This document shows, in pieces, positions 10,151-19,277 of a stretch of DNA of 35,170 nt; position 1 is the first letter of the stretch; every line of letters starts with the position of its first letter. Origin of the DNA: Candidatus Avigastranaerophilus faecigallinarum (lineage in GTDB: Bacteria; Cyanobacteriota; Vampirovibrionia; Gastranaerophilales; Gastranaerophilaceae); contig DVJT01000173.1 in NCBI GenBank assembly GCA_018716565.1, positions 1 to 35,170 on the forward strand, written 5' to 3'. The translations under genes and the position numbers were made by a program. Under the pieces are notes generated by a model, which was not told the DNA's origin, did not search any database, and saw nothing but the letters and a program-made list of their open reading frames with translations.

Positions 10151-11818
10151 TTATACTTCGAATAAGGCAAATAATCTTGTTCTAATTTCTTCAGAATCAA
10201 GTTCTGTTTCAATTTCATTTAATTCCATAGCTTTTTGATAAGCTTTAGCAGCTTCTATATTATTTCCTTGTTCCTGCAATACTCGACCTAAGTTAAAATG
10301 AGCCATAACGTAATTTTTTTTCAGAGAAATTGCAGTTTCAAAGAGTTTTTTAGCTTCTCTTAGATTTCTTATTCCATCCAAATATATAACACCTAAATTA
10401 TTATAAGCAGAATAATAGTCAGGAGCTATGGCGATTGCCTTATGGTAGGCAATAATTGCTTCTTCCAAATAATCTTTTTTCCAAAGAGCCATAGCACATT
10501 TGTTATAAGAAACTGCATTTTTAGGGTTTAATTTAATTGCTTCACAATAAGCTTTTATAGCACTGTCAATATCATCTGTTTGCAAATATATATCCCCAAG
10601 TTCGACAAAAATTTCATCATTATTTTCATCAAGAATTATTGCAGTTTTCAATAAATCAATAGCTGTATCAATATCATCAAAAATATTATGATATAATGAA
10701 GCCAAAGCCTGACAAACAATAGCTGTCCACTCAGGATCAGGATTTCTATCTATTGCAAATTTATAATGTTCACAAGCATCATCATATTGTTCTGCTTTAA
10801 CCAAGGCATATGCTAAGGCATTATGATAAAATGGATTTTCTAAATCCTTATCTAATGCAAGCTTAAAAGCATTAACAGAATTTATTACATCATTTTTTTT
10901 CAAATATAGATGCCCAAGTTCATAATATATATTTGCACTATTCTCTTCAACTTCTAGAAGTTTAGAATAACAATCTATTGCTGTATTAATATCATTTTCA
11001 AAGTAAATTTGAGTAATTGTTGCAACTTTTAATAGCAATTCTTTATTATATGGATTATTTTGCAAAGCTTTTATATAAGCTTTTCTTGCTGTATCAATGT
11101 CTTCTTCTTTTATATTAATATCACCAATTTTTTGATAATATACTTCATTACGGCCTGTTGAATTAGCAGCAACATCATATGCTTTTACAGCCATTGAATA
11201 ATTTTTTGTTTTTTCTAAAACTTTACCAAGTAAATCATAAAACATTAATGAAAAATTTTTAGATAAATTTTTATATAGCATTCTCATCGAAGGATAATCA
11301 AGAGGAATACTTAAACTTCCCGACAGCATATAATAAATTGATTGAGAGAAATCTTTTGCATTAATATTAGTATCATGCATTTTATCAATGTACATTGAAG
11401 CCAATGACAATCTGGAACGAGCAGATTTTAATGGACAAAGTTTAATAGCCTCTTTTAACTCTTTTTCAGCTTCATCGTATTTTTTTGCCATTTCAAGGAA
11501 ATATGCGGTATAAATACGTGCATTAGGATTTGATGGAGAAATATTAATTGCTGATTTACATTGTTCTATTGCGGAAGAAAGATTTATTTCGCCTCTGTCC
11601 CATAACAAAGTTGCTAGTCGATAATAGGCTTCCGCAATATTCGGATTAAATTTTATTGCATCAATATAATTATCAACGGCATTATCTAAATCTGATTTTT
11701 TGCCTTTAATCAAATATTGTTCATGATATTTACGGGCAAACTCCATGTAATTTTGAGCCATAGAATCAAAATCAAATTCTTCAGTTTCCATAGAATTACT
11801 TGTTATTTTTTCAGACAT
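10151..11818 (-). CDS. tetratricopeptide repeat protein
   Basis: Many TPR units, e.g. AVSYNKCAMALWKKDYLEEAIIAYHKAIAIAPDYYSAYNNLGVIY. Confidence 0.95.
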   Translation of the reverse strand: MSEKITSNSMETEEFDFDSMAQNYMEFARKYHEQYLIKGKKSDLDNAVDNYIDAIKFNPNIAEAYYRLATLLWDRGEINLSSAIEQCKSAINISPSNPNARIYTAYFLEMAKKYDEAEKELKEAIKLCPLKSARSRLSLASMYIDKMHDTNINAKDFSQSIYYMLSGSLSIPLDYPSMRMLYKNLSKNFSLMFYDLLGKVLEKTKNYSMAVKAYDVAANSTGRNEVYYQKIGDINIKEEDIDTARKAYIKALQNNPYNKELLLKVATITQIYFENDINTAIDCYSKLLEVEENSANIYYELGHLYLKKNDVINSVNAFKLALDKDLENPFYHNALAYALVKAEQYDDACEHYKFAIDRNPDPEWTAIVCQALASLYHNIFDDIDTAIDLLKTAIILDENNDEIFVELGDIYLQTDDIDSAIKAYCEAIKLNPKNAVSYNKCAMALWKKDYLEEAIIAYHKAIAIAPDYYSAYNNLGVIYLDGIRNLREAKKLFETAISLKKNYVMAHFNLGRVLQEQGNNIEAAKAYQKAMELNEIETELDSEEIRTRLFALFEV

Positions 11819-12005
11819 CGACCATCTATTCCTCTATAATATATATCATCTGATAAAATTTTAAAAAAAGGAATATTTTGCTTATAAAATACTGCGTATG
11901 GAGTAGTCTAAATATGTTATATTCGTTTACTTAACAAAAGAAAAAAGTCAATTTTTAAAACTTTTTTGTTTTTTAAATATTAGGTAGCAATACAAGGAGT
12001 TTTTT

Positions 12006-12464
12006 ATGAATCCTATAAGATTTGGAGAAATAAACTACAGTTCAAAATATGGAAAAGATGCTCTTCGTGCAAAAACAGAGCAAAGTGCAAATCAAGAAGT
12101 TCAAAAAGATTCATTCAACCCCAAATATAAATCTAAAAGGAATAAAAAAGCTTCTGGTACATTAGGTACAATTGCCCTAATGGTAGCAACAGGTATTGCT
12201 GTATATAAAGGAAAAGGCAAAATCCAAACAATTTTAAATAATACTAATTCAGGTGTAAGCAATAAAATAAAAGATTTTGCAACAAAACATCCTAATTTAT
12301 CTCTAGCAGGGCAATCACTAAAAGAAGCCGGCATACATATAAAAGATGCTTGTGCAAAACCAACAGAAATTGTAAAAAAAGGTGCAAAAACAATAACAAA
12401 ACCATTTATTGCATTATATAATGGTGCAAAAAATATATTTTCGAATTTTAAAAATAAACAATAA
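12006..12464 (+). CDS. small membrane protein of unknown family
   Basis: AAGGAG before ATG; one predicted TM (LGTIALMVATGIAVYKG). Confidence 0.7.
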   Translation: MNPIRFGEINYSSKYGKDALRAKTEQSANQEVQKDSFNPKYKSKRNKKASGTLGTIALMVATGIAVYKGKGKIQTILNNTNSGVSNKIKDFATKHPNLSLAGQSLKEAGIHIKDACAKPTEIVKKGAKTITKPFIALYNGAKNIFSNFKNKQ

Positions 12465-12467
12465 AAT

Positions 12468-14306
12468 ATGACACAAAATAATAATATTCAAACATCAAAT
12501 AATATATTTAGCTTGTTCCCACAATATACGCTGGAACAAGCTAATGTAGTGCAAAAACCTGTTTCAAAAGTGTCTGTAAATTCTTCTATCGAAAGAAAAG
12601 AAGATTCAATTGAACTTACTAAGGAAAAATCAAGTAAAGCAAAGAAAATTATTTTTGGTTCAACTCTTGCATCAACAATAATAACTGCAGGAATCGTAAG
12701 CATGTTTTTTGCGAAAGGTTTTCACGGAAGTTCATTAAAGAAACTAACAAAATTCAAAGAAAAACTGGCAAGAGAAATATCTGAAAGCAGCAGCAATAAA
12801 GCAGAAGGTATAACTCAAAAAGCAGTTCTTTATACAAAGAAAGGAACTCAAAAAGCAATAGACGGACTTGAAGCTACATCTAATTTTGCAGCAATTAAAG
12901 ACTGGACATGCGATAAAATTTTAAGATTAAACAAAGTAACTGCTAAATTTGCTGATAAATCAAAAGATTTATTCAAAAAAGTTGTAGATAAAACTTTAGG
13001 AAAAAAATATGATAAAGTTGAAGTTAAAGTAAAAGATTTAACTTCACTATTGAAGCATTATAACATTACGAATTTAGAAAATTTAGACGAAGCCCAAAAA
13101 ATAATGCCTGTAACAATCAAGGGCGAAACAAAAACATTATCAGAATGGGTCGAAAAACTTTCTCAAGAGATAAAACGTCTTGAAAGTGCTTATGATGATG
13201 GATTTAGTTTAGGCGCAAGAAAGTTAAGAGGACAAAAACGTACTAAATTATTGTCTGGAATTTCTGACAAAATAAAAGAAAAATTATTTGGCACAAAAGG
13301 CAATAAAGTTGATACAAATAATTATAGAACTTATGTAACTCAAGACGTTTCAAGTGCTGCTCAACAAGAACTAAGAGAAGAAATCTTGCGAGCAAGAAAA
13401 AAAGTTACAAACAATATTCCTGCAATATATGATGATATAAAAGGTAAAGTTAATCAGTTCTCGAATTCAATAAAATTTCAAGATACAGCTTCTTTAGAAT
13501 TCATAACAAAATTAAATCAACAACTTGATGCATTTAAGAAATGCTCAGGTGCAAGTGAAGCCGCTTCAAGAAGAAAAATTGTTGAGGAAATATCATCAAG
13601 CGTTGATGACTTTATTGAATTAATAAAGAAATCAGATTATACAGATATCGAAAAAGCAAACTTATTTGAAATTTTAAATTCAATAAAGATGTCGGCAAAA
13701 TCTTCAAGCGGAAAATCAAAAGGAGCACTTGAAGAAATAATGACAATATTAAAAGGTTTAAATAACCAAAAAATAAAAGGTACTAATACAAAAATCATTT
13801 CAGATACAGATTTTAAGGATTTTTCAAAATTATCATCAAAAATAAGCAAAGGTCTTGATAATGCTACAGAACTTGAAATGGGTGAATATTTCTTAAAACA
13901 AGCAGAACTTGAAGTTGGTTCTGCAGCTACTGACGTATTATCATTACTCTTCCCAATAGGAGCCGGTGCAATTGCAATTGCAAAAGGTGATGATAAAGAG
14001 GAAAAAGTTTCTGCAACATTAACTACATGCATTCCATTAGCAGGCAGTTTCGCAACATTTATCTACGGAACAACAAAGATGTTATCCGGAGCTAAGAACC
14101 TTATGTTTTCTCTAGTTTCTGGTATTGTTCTAGGTAAATTTGGAAACTATTGCGATAAACTATATAAAAAATACAAAGAATCAGGATCTGTAGCAAAAGT
14201 AGCAAAAGAAGAATATGATAATTTTTGGACTGATTTAACTCCTAAATATGCTCAACCTTTAAACGATAATGAAAAAATAAATAACAAAGATAAAAAATCC
14301 AAATAA
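12468..14306 (+). CDS. large membrane/coiled-coil protein of unknown function
   Basis: Long ORF 3 nt after the previous stop; N-terminal TM (IIFGSTLASTIITAGIVSMFF), coiled-coil-rich middle, C-terminal hydrophobic segments. Confidence 0.8.
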   Translation: MTQNNNIQTSNNIFSLFPQYTLEQANVVQKPVSKVSVNSSIERKEDSIELTKEKSSKAKKIIFGSTLASTIITAGIVSMFFAKGFHGSSLKKLTKFKEKLAREISESSSNKAEGITQKAVLYTKKGTQKAIDGLEATSNFAAIKDWTCDKILRLNKVTAKFADKSKDLFKKVVDKTLGKKYDKVEVKVKDLTSLLKHYNITNLENLDEAQKIMPVTIKGETKTLSEWVEKLSQEIKRLESAYDDGFSLGARKLRGQKRTKLLSGISDKIKEKLFGTKGNKVDTNNYRTYVTQDVSSAAQQELREEILRARKKVTNNIPAIYDDIKGKVNQFSNSIKFQDTASLEFITKLNQQLDAFKKCSGASEAASRRKIVEEISSSVDDFIELIKKSDYTDIEKANLFEILNSIKMSAKSSSGKSKGALEEIMTILKGLNNQKIKGTNTKIISDTDFKDFSKLSSKISKGLDNATELEMGEYFLKQAELEVGSAATDVLSLLFPIGAGAIAIAKGDDKEEKVSATLTTCIPLAGSFATFIYGTTKMLSGAKNLMFSLVSGIVLGKFGNYCDKLYKKYKESGSVAKVAKEEYDNFWTDLTPKYAQPLNDNEKINNKDKKSK

Positions 14307-14356
14307 TCACTCATTTAATTGAGTAACTTTTAATTATTTAATTATAAAATATCGTT

Positions 14357-15148
14357 ATGAAGAAATTTTTAACTATATTTTTAATATTAGGAATTATAAA
14401 TTTAACAGCTGTTGCTGTCGAATTTGATTCATCGATTGACGCAAGTATAAGAAAAGATTTTAATGTTGAAACAAATGAATTACCTGCGCTACCAAATGCT
14501 GTACCAACTACAAATCCTGTAAAAACAGAAATTTCAACACAAAATAAATACAATTATACAGGGAAGATATACACACTTAAAAGAGGAACAAAAATAAATC
14601 TGACTTCAACAAACAAAATATCCGATTGGATGCACAAAGGAAGTCAAGTAACATTTAGTTCAAATAATAATATATATACAAAAGAAGGAACTTTAATTCC
14701 ATCCGGCACAATATTTAAAGGAATAGTAACAGACTCTCACAGACCACAAATTACAGGAAATGGTGGTCTTGTTGAACTTAAAATTGATGAAATATACTTT
14801 AACGGAATAATGTCTAAAATAGATACAAAAGTAAGTATGGCAAATTCTAAAAGAATCTTTTTAAGCAATATAAAGGGTAAACGTTCATACTGGAAGAATT
14901 TTTCAAAAGTAATGACACCAGGTAAAAAAGTTTTTTCGGCAGCCCACACTTGCGCTATGGCTATGATGCCAATCCCTGTTGTTAACCTATTTTCTATAAT
15001 TCCTTTAGCTGGCGGTGGTATTGTTTATACCTTAAATTTAGTAACTGCACCAATTATCACAATATTTACAAAGGGCGGTTCTTTATCATTACCTGCCGGT
15101 ACACAATTTCAAATTAAAATCACAGATGAAGTAAAAATTAAAGGTTAA
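14357..15148 (+). CDS. secreted hypothetical protein
   Basis: Signal peptide MKKFLTIFLILGIINLTAVAVE; RGTKINLTS...GTLIPSGTIFKGIV repeated beta-type pattern. Confidence 0.75.
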   Translation: MKKFLTIFLILGIINLTAVAVEFDSSIDASIRKDFNVETNELPALPNAVPTTNPVKTEISTQNKYNYTGKIYTLKRGTKINLTSTNKISDWMHKGSQVTFSSNNNIYTKEGTLIPSGTIFKGIVTDSHRPQITGNGGLVELKIDEIYFNGIMSKIDTKVSMANSKRIFLSNIKGKRSYWKNFSKVMTPGKKVFSAAHTCAMAMMPIPVVNLFSIIPLAGGGIVYTLNLVTAPIITIFTKGGSLSLPAGTQFQIKITDEVKIKG

Positions 15149-15162
15149 TTTTAAATTGTTGA

Positions 15163-15189
15163 TTAGCGTATATTTTTATATTACGCTAA
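15163..15189. other. stem-loop upstream of ychF
   Basis: TTAGCGTA / TACGCTAA inverted repeat with AT-rich loop; no following T-tract. Confidence 0.45.
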
Positions 15190-15212
15190 AGACAGTTTGA
15201 AAGGAAATATTT

Positions 15213-16310
15213 ATGTTACGAGCAGGAATTGTAGGATTACCAAACGTAGGGAAATCAACATTATTTAACGCATTAACTTCTTCAAATAATGCACAGAGTG
15301 CTAACTTTCCGTTTTGTACTATAGAACCGAATGTAGGCGTTGTTAATGTTCCTGATGAAAGACTCCAAATTTTAGGCAAACTTGTTAAAACTCAAACAAT
15401 AATTCCTACAGCTATTGAGTTTGTAGATATTGCAGGACTTGTAAAAGGTGCAAGTAAAGGTGAAGGTCTTGGTAACCAATTTTTACATAATATAAGAGAA
15501 GTTGATGCAATTATTCAAGTTGTAAGATGTTTTGATGATATAAATACAATTCATGTTGCAGGAAAAGTTAATCCTATTGATGACATAGAAACCATTAATA
15601 CAGAATTAGCTTTAGCTGATATGGCATCAATAGAAAAAAGGCTTGAAAGATTAACTAAAATAGTTAAAACCGGTGATAAACAAGCAGCACTTGAATATAA
15701 AGTTCTATCAAAAATCAATGAGTTATTAGCTGATGCAACATTTATAAATCTCGAAAAATATTTTGAAGACGAAGAACTTGAATTTGCAAAAAATTCACAA
15801 TTAATGTGTATAAAACCTGTTATATATGCTGCAAATGTTAGTGAAACAGATTTAGCAACAGGTAATAATTATGTAGAGCAGGTAAGAGAATATGCATCAA
15901 AACATGGTGCTGATGTTGTTGTAATTTCAGCTAAAATAGAAGCAGAACTTGTAGATCTATCACCGGAAGAAGCAAAAGCATATTTATCAGATTTAGGTGT
16001 AACAAGCTCTGGTATTGAAAGAATGGTTCAATCCGTATATAAACTGCTTGATTTGACAACCTTTATAACAGCTGGCGAAAAAGAAGTAAGAGCTTGGACT
16101 GTAAAAAAAGGTTCTAAAGCCCCAAAAGCTGCTGGAGTTATCCATACTGACTTTGAAAAAGGATTCATAAGAGCAGAAGTAACCAGTTATAAAGACTTTG
16201 TAGATGCAGGTTCTTATGTAGTAGCTAGAGAAAAGGGTGTTACTAGACTTGAAGGTAAAGATTACATTATTCAAGATGGAGATATAGTCCATTTTAGATT
16301 TAATGTATAG
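15213..16310 (+). CDS. ychF: YchF/OLA1 family ribosome-associated GTPase/ATPase
   Basis: [53 protein letters not shown] motifs. Confidence 0.98.
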   Translation: MLRAGIVGLPNVGKSTLFNALTSSNNAQSANFPFCTIEPNVGVVNVPDERLQILGKLVKTQTIIPTAIEFVDIAGLVKGASKGEGLGNQFLHNIREVDAIIQVVRCFDDINTIHVAGKVNPIDDIETINTELALADMASIEKRLERLTKIVKTGDKQAALEYKVLSKINELLADATFINLEKYFEDEELEFAKNSQLMCIKPVIYAANVSETDLATGNNYVEQVREYASKHGADVVVISAKIEAELVDLSPEEAKAYLSDLGVTSSGIERMVQSVYKLLDLTTFITAGEKEVRAWTVKKGSKAPKAAGVIHTDFEKGFIRAEVTSYKDFVDAGSYVVAREKGVTRLEGKDYIIQDGDIVHFRFNV

Positions 16311-16323
16311 AAGAAAATCTATA

Positions 16324-16381
16324 TACAAAATATTAAAATTAATTAAGCAACAGCTTAACTAAATTAGCGATATATTTTGTA
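16324..16381. other. nested inverted repeats between ychF and the riboswitch-like RNA
   Basis: Outer 10-bp TACAAAATAT / ATATTTTGTA enclosing TTAAGC-AACA-GCTTAA. Confidence 0.55.
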
Positions 16382-16399
16382 CGTGATAAAATTAAAATT

Positions 16400-16541
16400 A
16401 GTTAATAACGAGGAAATCGAGTGAAATTCTTGAACCGGACCGCGGCCGTATAGTCGGAATGCTCAATATTCATATATAGGTTGCGTGTTTCCAATCTATA
16501 TAGTGAAGAAGAGCTCCTTACGTTAAACGTATAAGGAGTTT
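16400..16541 (+). promoter_or_regulatory. cobalamin-family riboswitch, short class-II / AdoCbl-variant type, with expression platform
   Basis: GAGGAAATCGAGTGAAATTCTTGAACCGGACCGCGGCCGTATAGTCGGAATGCTC core: TCGAG-TGAAATT-CTTGA stem, CGG-ACCGCGG-CCG stem-loop, GGAATG junction, GAG/CTC closing; then TATATAGGTTG/CAATCTATATA stem and SD-covering hairpin. Confidence 0.72.
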
Positions 16542-16548
16542 TTATTTT
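16511..16548 (+). promoter_or_regulatory. expression-platform hairpin that sequesters the SD and is followed by a U-tract
   Basis: GAGCTCCTTACG-TTAAA-CGTATAAGGAGTTTTTATTTT; AAGGAG 16533-16538 is the paired SD of the 16547 start. Confidence 0.7.
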
Positions 16549-17251
16549 GCCGACACCAATTTCATTACAATCTAATAATAGAGCAGGATTATGTCCTCAT
16601 GGACTTCCTCCTTCCGCATGCCCTATTTGTAGTGGTGGCGGAATGGCTGGTGGTGGAAGAGTAAAAGAAGCTGTAGTTTTAAAACCAATAAACTCAGGTG
16701 AATGGTCATTTATGAAATGTTACGCAGCAGGACTTGCTATGCGTGCACAAGAGGCAAGAGTTGAAAATGCAAAAACTGCTTTCGAACGTCAAATTGAGTT
16801 TGCGCAACAACTTGGGAAAAACATACAAAATATTGCGGATAAAATCAAAAATGCCATTCAGAATTTACAAAACAGTTCTCCTGTTATTATCCAAAATATT
16901 TTACAAGTAATCAATAATTCAATAATTAACCCTATATTGAACCTAATATCACAAATACCTAAATTAATTGAAAATATAGCCGAATTTCAAAAAAAGATAG
17001 GTGAAATGATTCAACAAGCTAGTGAAAAGCTAAGTGCATTATTAGGTGATATTAAAAACTTCATTGACAGAAAAATTATTGAAAACATAAAAAAACAAAT
17101 TAAAAAAATTTTCTTATTATTTACAACAGATCTAGAAGATGAAAATTATAAGAATGATGATGCTTTAGAAGTATTCAAAGCAAGAGAAATGAAAAAATAC
17201 TTGGTTAATATAATAAATAAGATTAAGAAACGGAATAAAAATGATAATTGA
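16547..17251 (+). CDS. hypothetical protein with N-terminal Cys/His motif
   Basis: TTG start 8 nt after AAGGAG; GLCPHGLPPSACPICSGGG motif, then amphipathic helical region. Confidence 0.75.
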   Translation: MPTPISLQSNNRAGLCPHGLPPSACPICSGGGMAGGGRVKEAVVLKPINSGEWSFMKCYAAGLAMRAQEARVENAKTAFERQIEFAQQLGKNIQNIADKIKNAIQNLQNSSPVIIQNILQVINNSIINPILNLISQIPKLIENIAEFQKKIGEMIQQASEKLSALLGDIKNFIDRKIIENIKKQIKKIFLLFTTDLEDENYKNDDALEVFKAREMKKYLVNIINKIKKRNKNDN

Positions 17252-18773
17252 ACCAATAAAGAATAAACAATCAGATATAAAAAGAAAGAGGAAAAAGGAA
17301 GAAAAACCGGATAAAACAATGAATAAAACTTTGCAAGGAGTTTTAATAAATAGTCATGTCAAAAATAATCAAGACACAGTCTATTCTTTTAATGACATAA
17401 AGGATTCTTTATTAATAAGTGATTCAACAAATTATTATTCTTCAAATTTAAATACAAAAAAGAGAGAAAATGAAAGTTCCTTTGATACAAAAAAAGCAAT
17501 CAAACCACTATTAATAGGCACAAGTTTAATTGTTGGCGGATGTTTTGCAATAAGTGCCATTTTGAAAAAGTCATCAAAAGCTTTATTAACAACAGCTAAC
17601 TTTGAACATTTACCTGATTTAGCTATAAATATGAATATAAAAGAAGAGCCTCAATTTGCTATATACCGGGCTATACGAGATCCAAATTTCAAAAATCTGT
17701 TCGGAGCGGCAGTTGTTTTTCTTATGAGTGGAATTACTATTGCTTGTAAAAATTTTGTAGAAGGAGCAAAAGAAGTTTGGACAAAGAAACAGTCTGCAGA
17801 TATTGAGAAAAACCTTCAAGAAAATTTAATTGAAGTTGAGACGAATGCATTTTCAGGAAAACTCAAAGTTGTAAACGATATAATGCAAAATAATGTAAAA
17901 TTTTTTGACGAAATTCTAAATAACAGAAAAGAACAAGCATCTACCCCAGAAGTTTTCTCCGGATTTTTATCCTTTAAAGGTGAAAATAAAGAAAAAGAAA
18001 CCTTACATAAAGACAATACAAGAATTAACAAAAATCTAAAATATGCCGCTCTAATCGGAGGTGTAATTGCAGGTGCTGTTATTCTTGGGAAATTAAGCAT
18101 TTCAAATTTAAAGAAAACTCTTGAATATACAAATAAATACGCAAACAATTATACAGAAAAAACTATAGATGCAATTAATGAACTCAGTAATAAGGCAGAA
18201 AAAAAAGACTTGCCCAAAATTATAGAGTTTTTTAAATCGATTTGTGCAAAACCTGATTACATAAAAGAAGTTGCGAAAAAATATAACCTTTCTGACAATG
18301 AAGTACAATCAATAATTCTTGCAGTTGAAGAATCAAAGAAGACCATATTTGCAGATGCACCGACAGCACTTGGAGGTATTCCTCAAAAAGTCCAATATTA
18401 TTGCTATATAGATGAAAATAGAGGTCACTTATACAACTGGATATTGAATCCCCAAAATAAATTTACAAAACTAATATTTAGCGCATTTACAATTTCAAGT
18501 GCAATTGGATATCTTTTCAAACAAGGAATGGATGCAATAAAAGAAGTAACAGTTATGAAGGAAAACGCCAAAACTGAACTCGATTTAAGAAAAAGACTTG
18601 TAGACGTTGAAATTGCAAACTTTAAAGCAAAAAAGGAAAGTGCTATCAATCCTCTTCTTGAAAATTTTGCAAAACACGCAAATGATGGCTCTAAAACAAA
18701 AGAAGAATTAAAACAATTGGCAGATAATATATTAATGGAAACAAAAAATGGTCCGCCATACGTATATAACTAA
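17241..18773 (+). CDS. multi-TM protein of unknown function with internal duplication
   Basis: Start overlaps preceding stop by 11 nt; about four TM segments; two similar halves. Confidence 0.8.
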   Translation: MIIEPIKNKQSDIKRKRKKEEKPDKTMNKTLQGVLINSHVKNNQDTVYSFNDIKDSLLISDSTNYYSSNLNTKKRENESSFDTKKAIKPLLIGTSLIVGGCFAISAILKKSSKALLTTANFEHLPDLAINMNIKEEPQFAIYRAIRDPNFKNLFGAAVVFLMSGITIACKNFVEGAKEVWTKKQSADIEKNLQENLIEVETNAFSGKLKVVNDIMQNNVKFFDEILNNRKEQASTPEVFSGFLSFKGENKEKETLHKDNTRINKNLKYAALIGGVIAGAVILGKLSISNLKKTLEYTNKYANNYTEKTIDAINELSNKAEKKDLPKIIEFFKSICAKPDYIKEVAKKYNLSDNEVQSIILAVEESKKTIFADAPTALGGIPQKVQYYCYIDENRGHLYNWILNPQNKFTKLIFSAFTISSAIGYLFKQGMDAIKEVTVMKENAKTELDLRKRLVDVEIANFKAKKESAINPLLENFAKHANDGSKTKEELKQLADNILMETKNGPPYVYN

Positions 18774-18782
18774 GGAAAAATT

Positions 18783-19277
18783 ATGAAAATAGCAAACATA
18801 AATATTCAGAATAATGTTTCACAACTTGGACAAGGAGTTTCTTTTCCAAATCATCAAAGAAATTACTGTACTTTCAACGAAAAAAGAACAGAAGAGCTTG
18901 TTAATGCAAAAGAAGAGGCTCTACCATATATTGATACATTTTTAAAATCCGCCTGGAGTGAAGAACAAGTATTAGATGGACTTCAAGTACTTGATAAAAT
19001 GCTTGATAAAGGCGTAAAGGGAATAGATAAAATGTATCCGACAATTGCAAGGTTTAATGATGTAACATCTCCGAATGTACAAGTTATGTTAGCAGGAATT
19101 TACAGAAAAACACTTGTTCCGGATGCATTTGGTCCTTTGAACAAAATGATGATAAGGCAAACTTTAACACCAAACTCTCCTTATTTTGATCCTACAGAAG
19201 AAATAGGCGGTGCAATTATGGAATATTTAAAAAATCAATCTAATATTAATTCTTCTGCAGTCATTAAACATCAATAG
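18783..19277 (+). CDS. small hypothetical protein
   Basis: AAGGAAAAATT-ATG, 9 nt after preceding stop. Confidence 0.7.
   Translation: MKIANINIQNNVSQLGQGVSFPNHQRNYCTFNEKRTEELVNAKEEALPYIDTFLKSAWSEEQVLDGLQVLDKMLDKGVKGIDKMYPTIARFNDVTSPNVQVMLAGIYRKTLVPDAFGPLNKMMIRQTLTPNSPYFDPTEEIGGAIMEYLKNQSNINSSAVIKHQ

Noticed and set aside
13637-14032. 131-aa antisense ORF inside the 612-aa gene
   Set aside because: Mirror-frame artefact of AT-rich coding sequence; no motifs or convincing context.
14309-14324. ACTCAtttaaTTGAGT hairpin as terminator after the 612-aa gene
   Set aside because: Only about 5 weak pairs and an interrupted T-tract; too weak to call.
16400-16541. SRP 4.5S RNA or glnA/Downstream-peptide RNA as alternative identity
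   Set aside because: No GGTCAGG...GGAAGCAGC SRP core and no GTTCA...GGACGGAAGTAGG glnA core; the cobalamin-type layout fits better.
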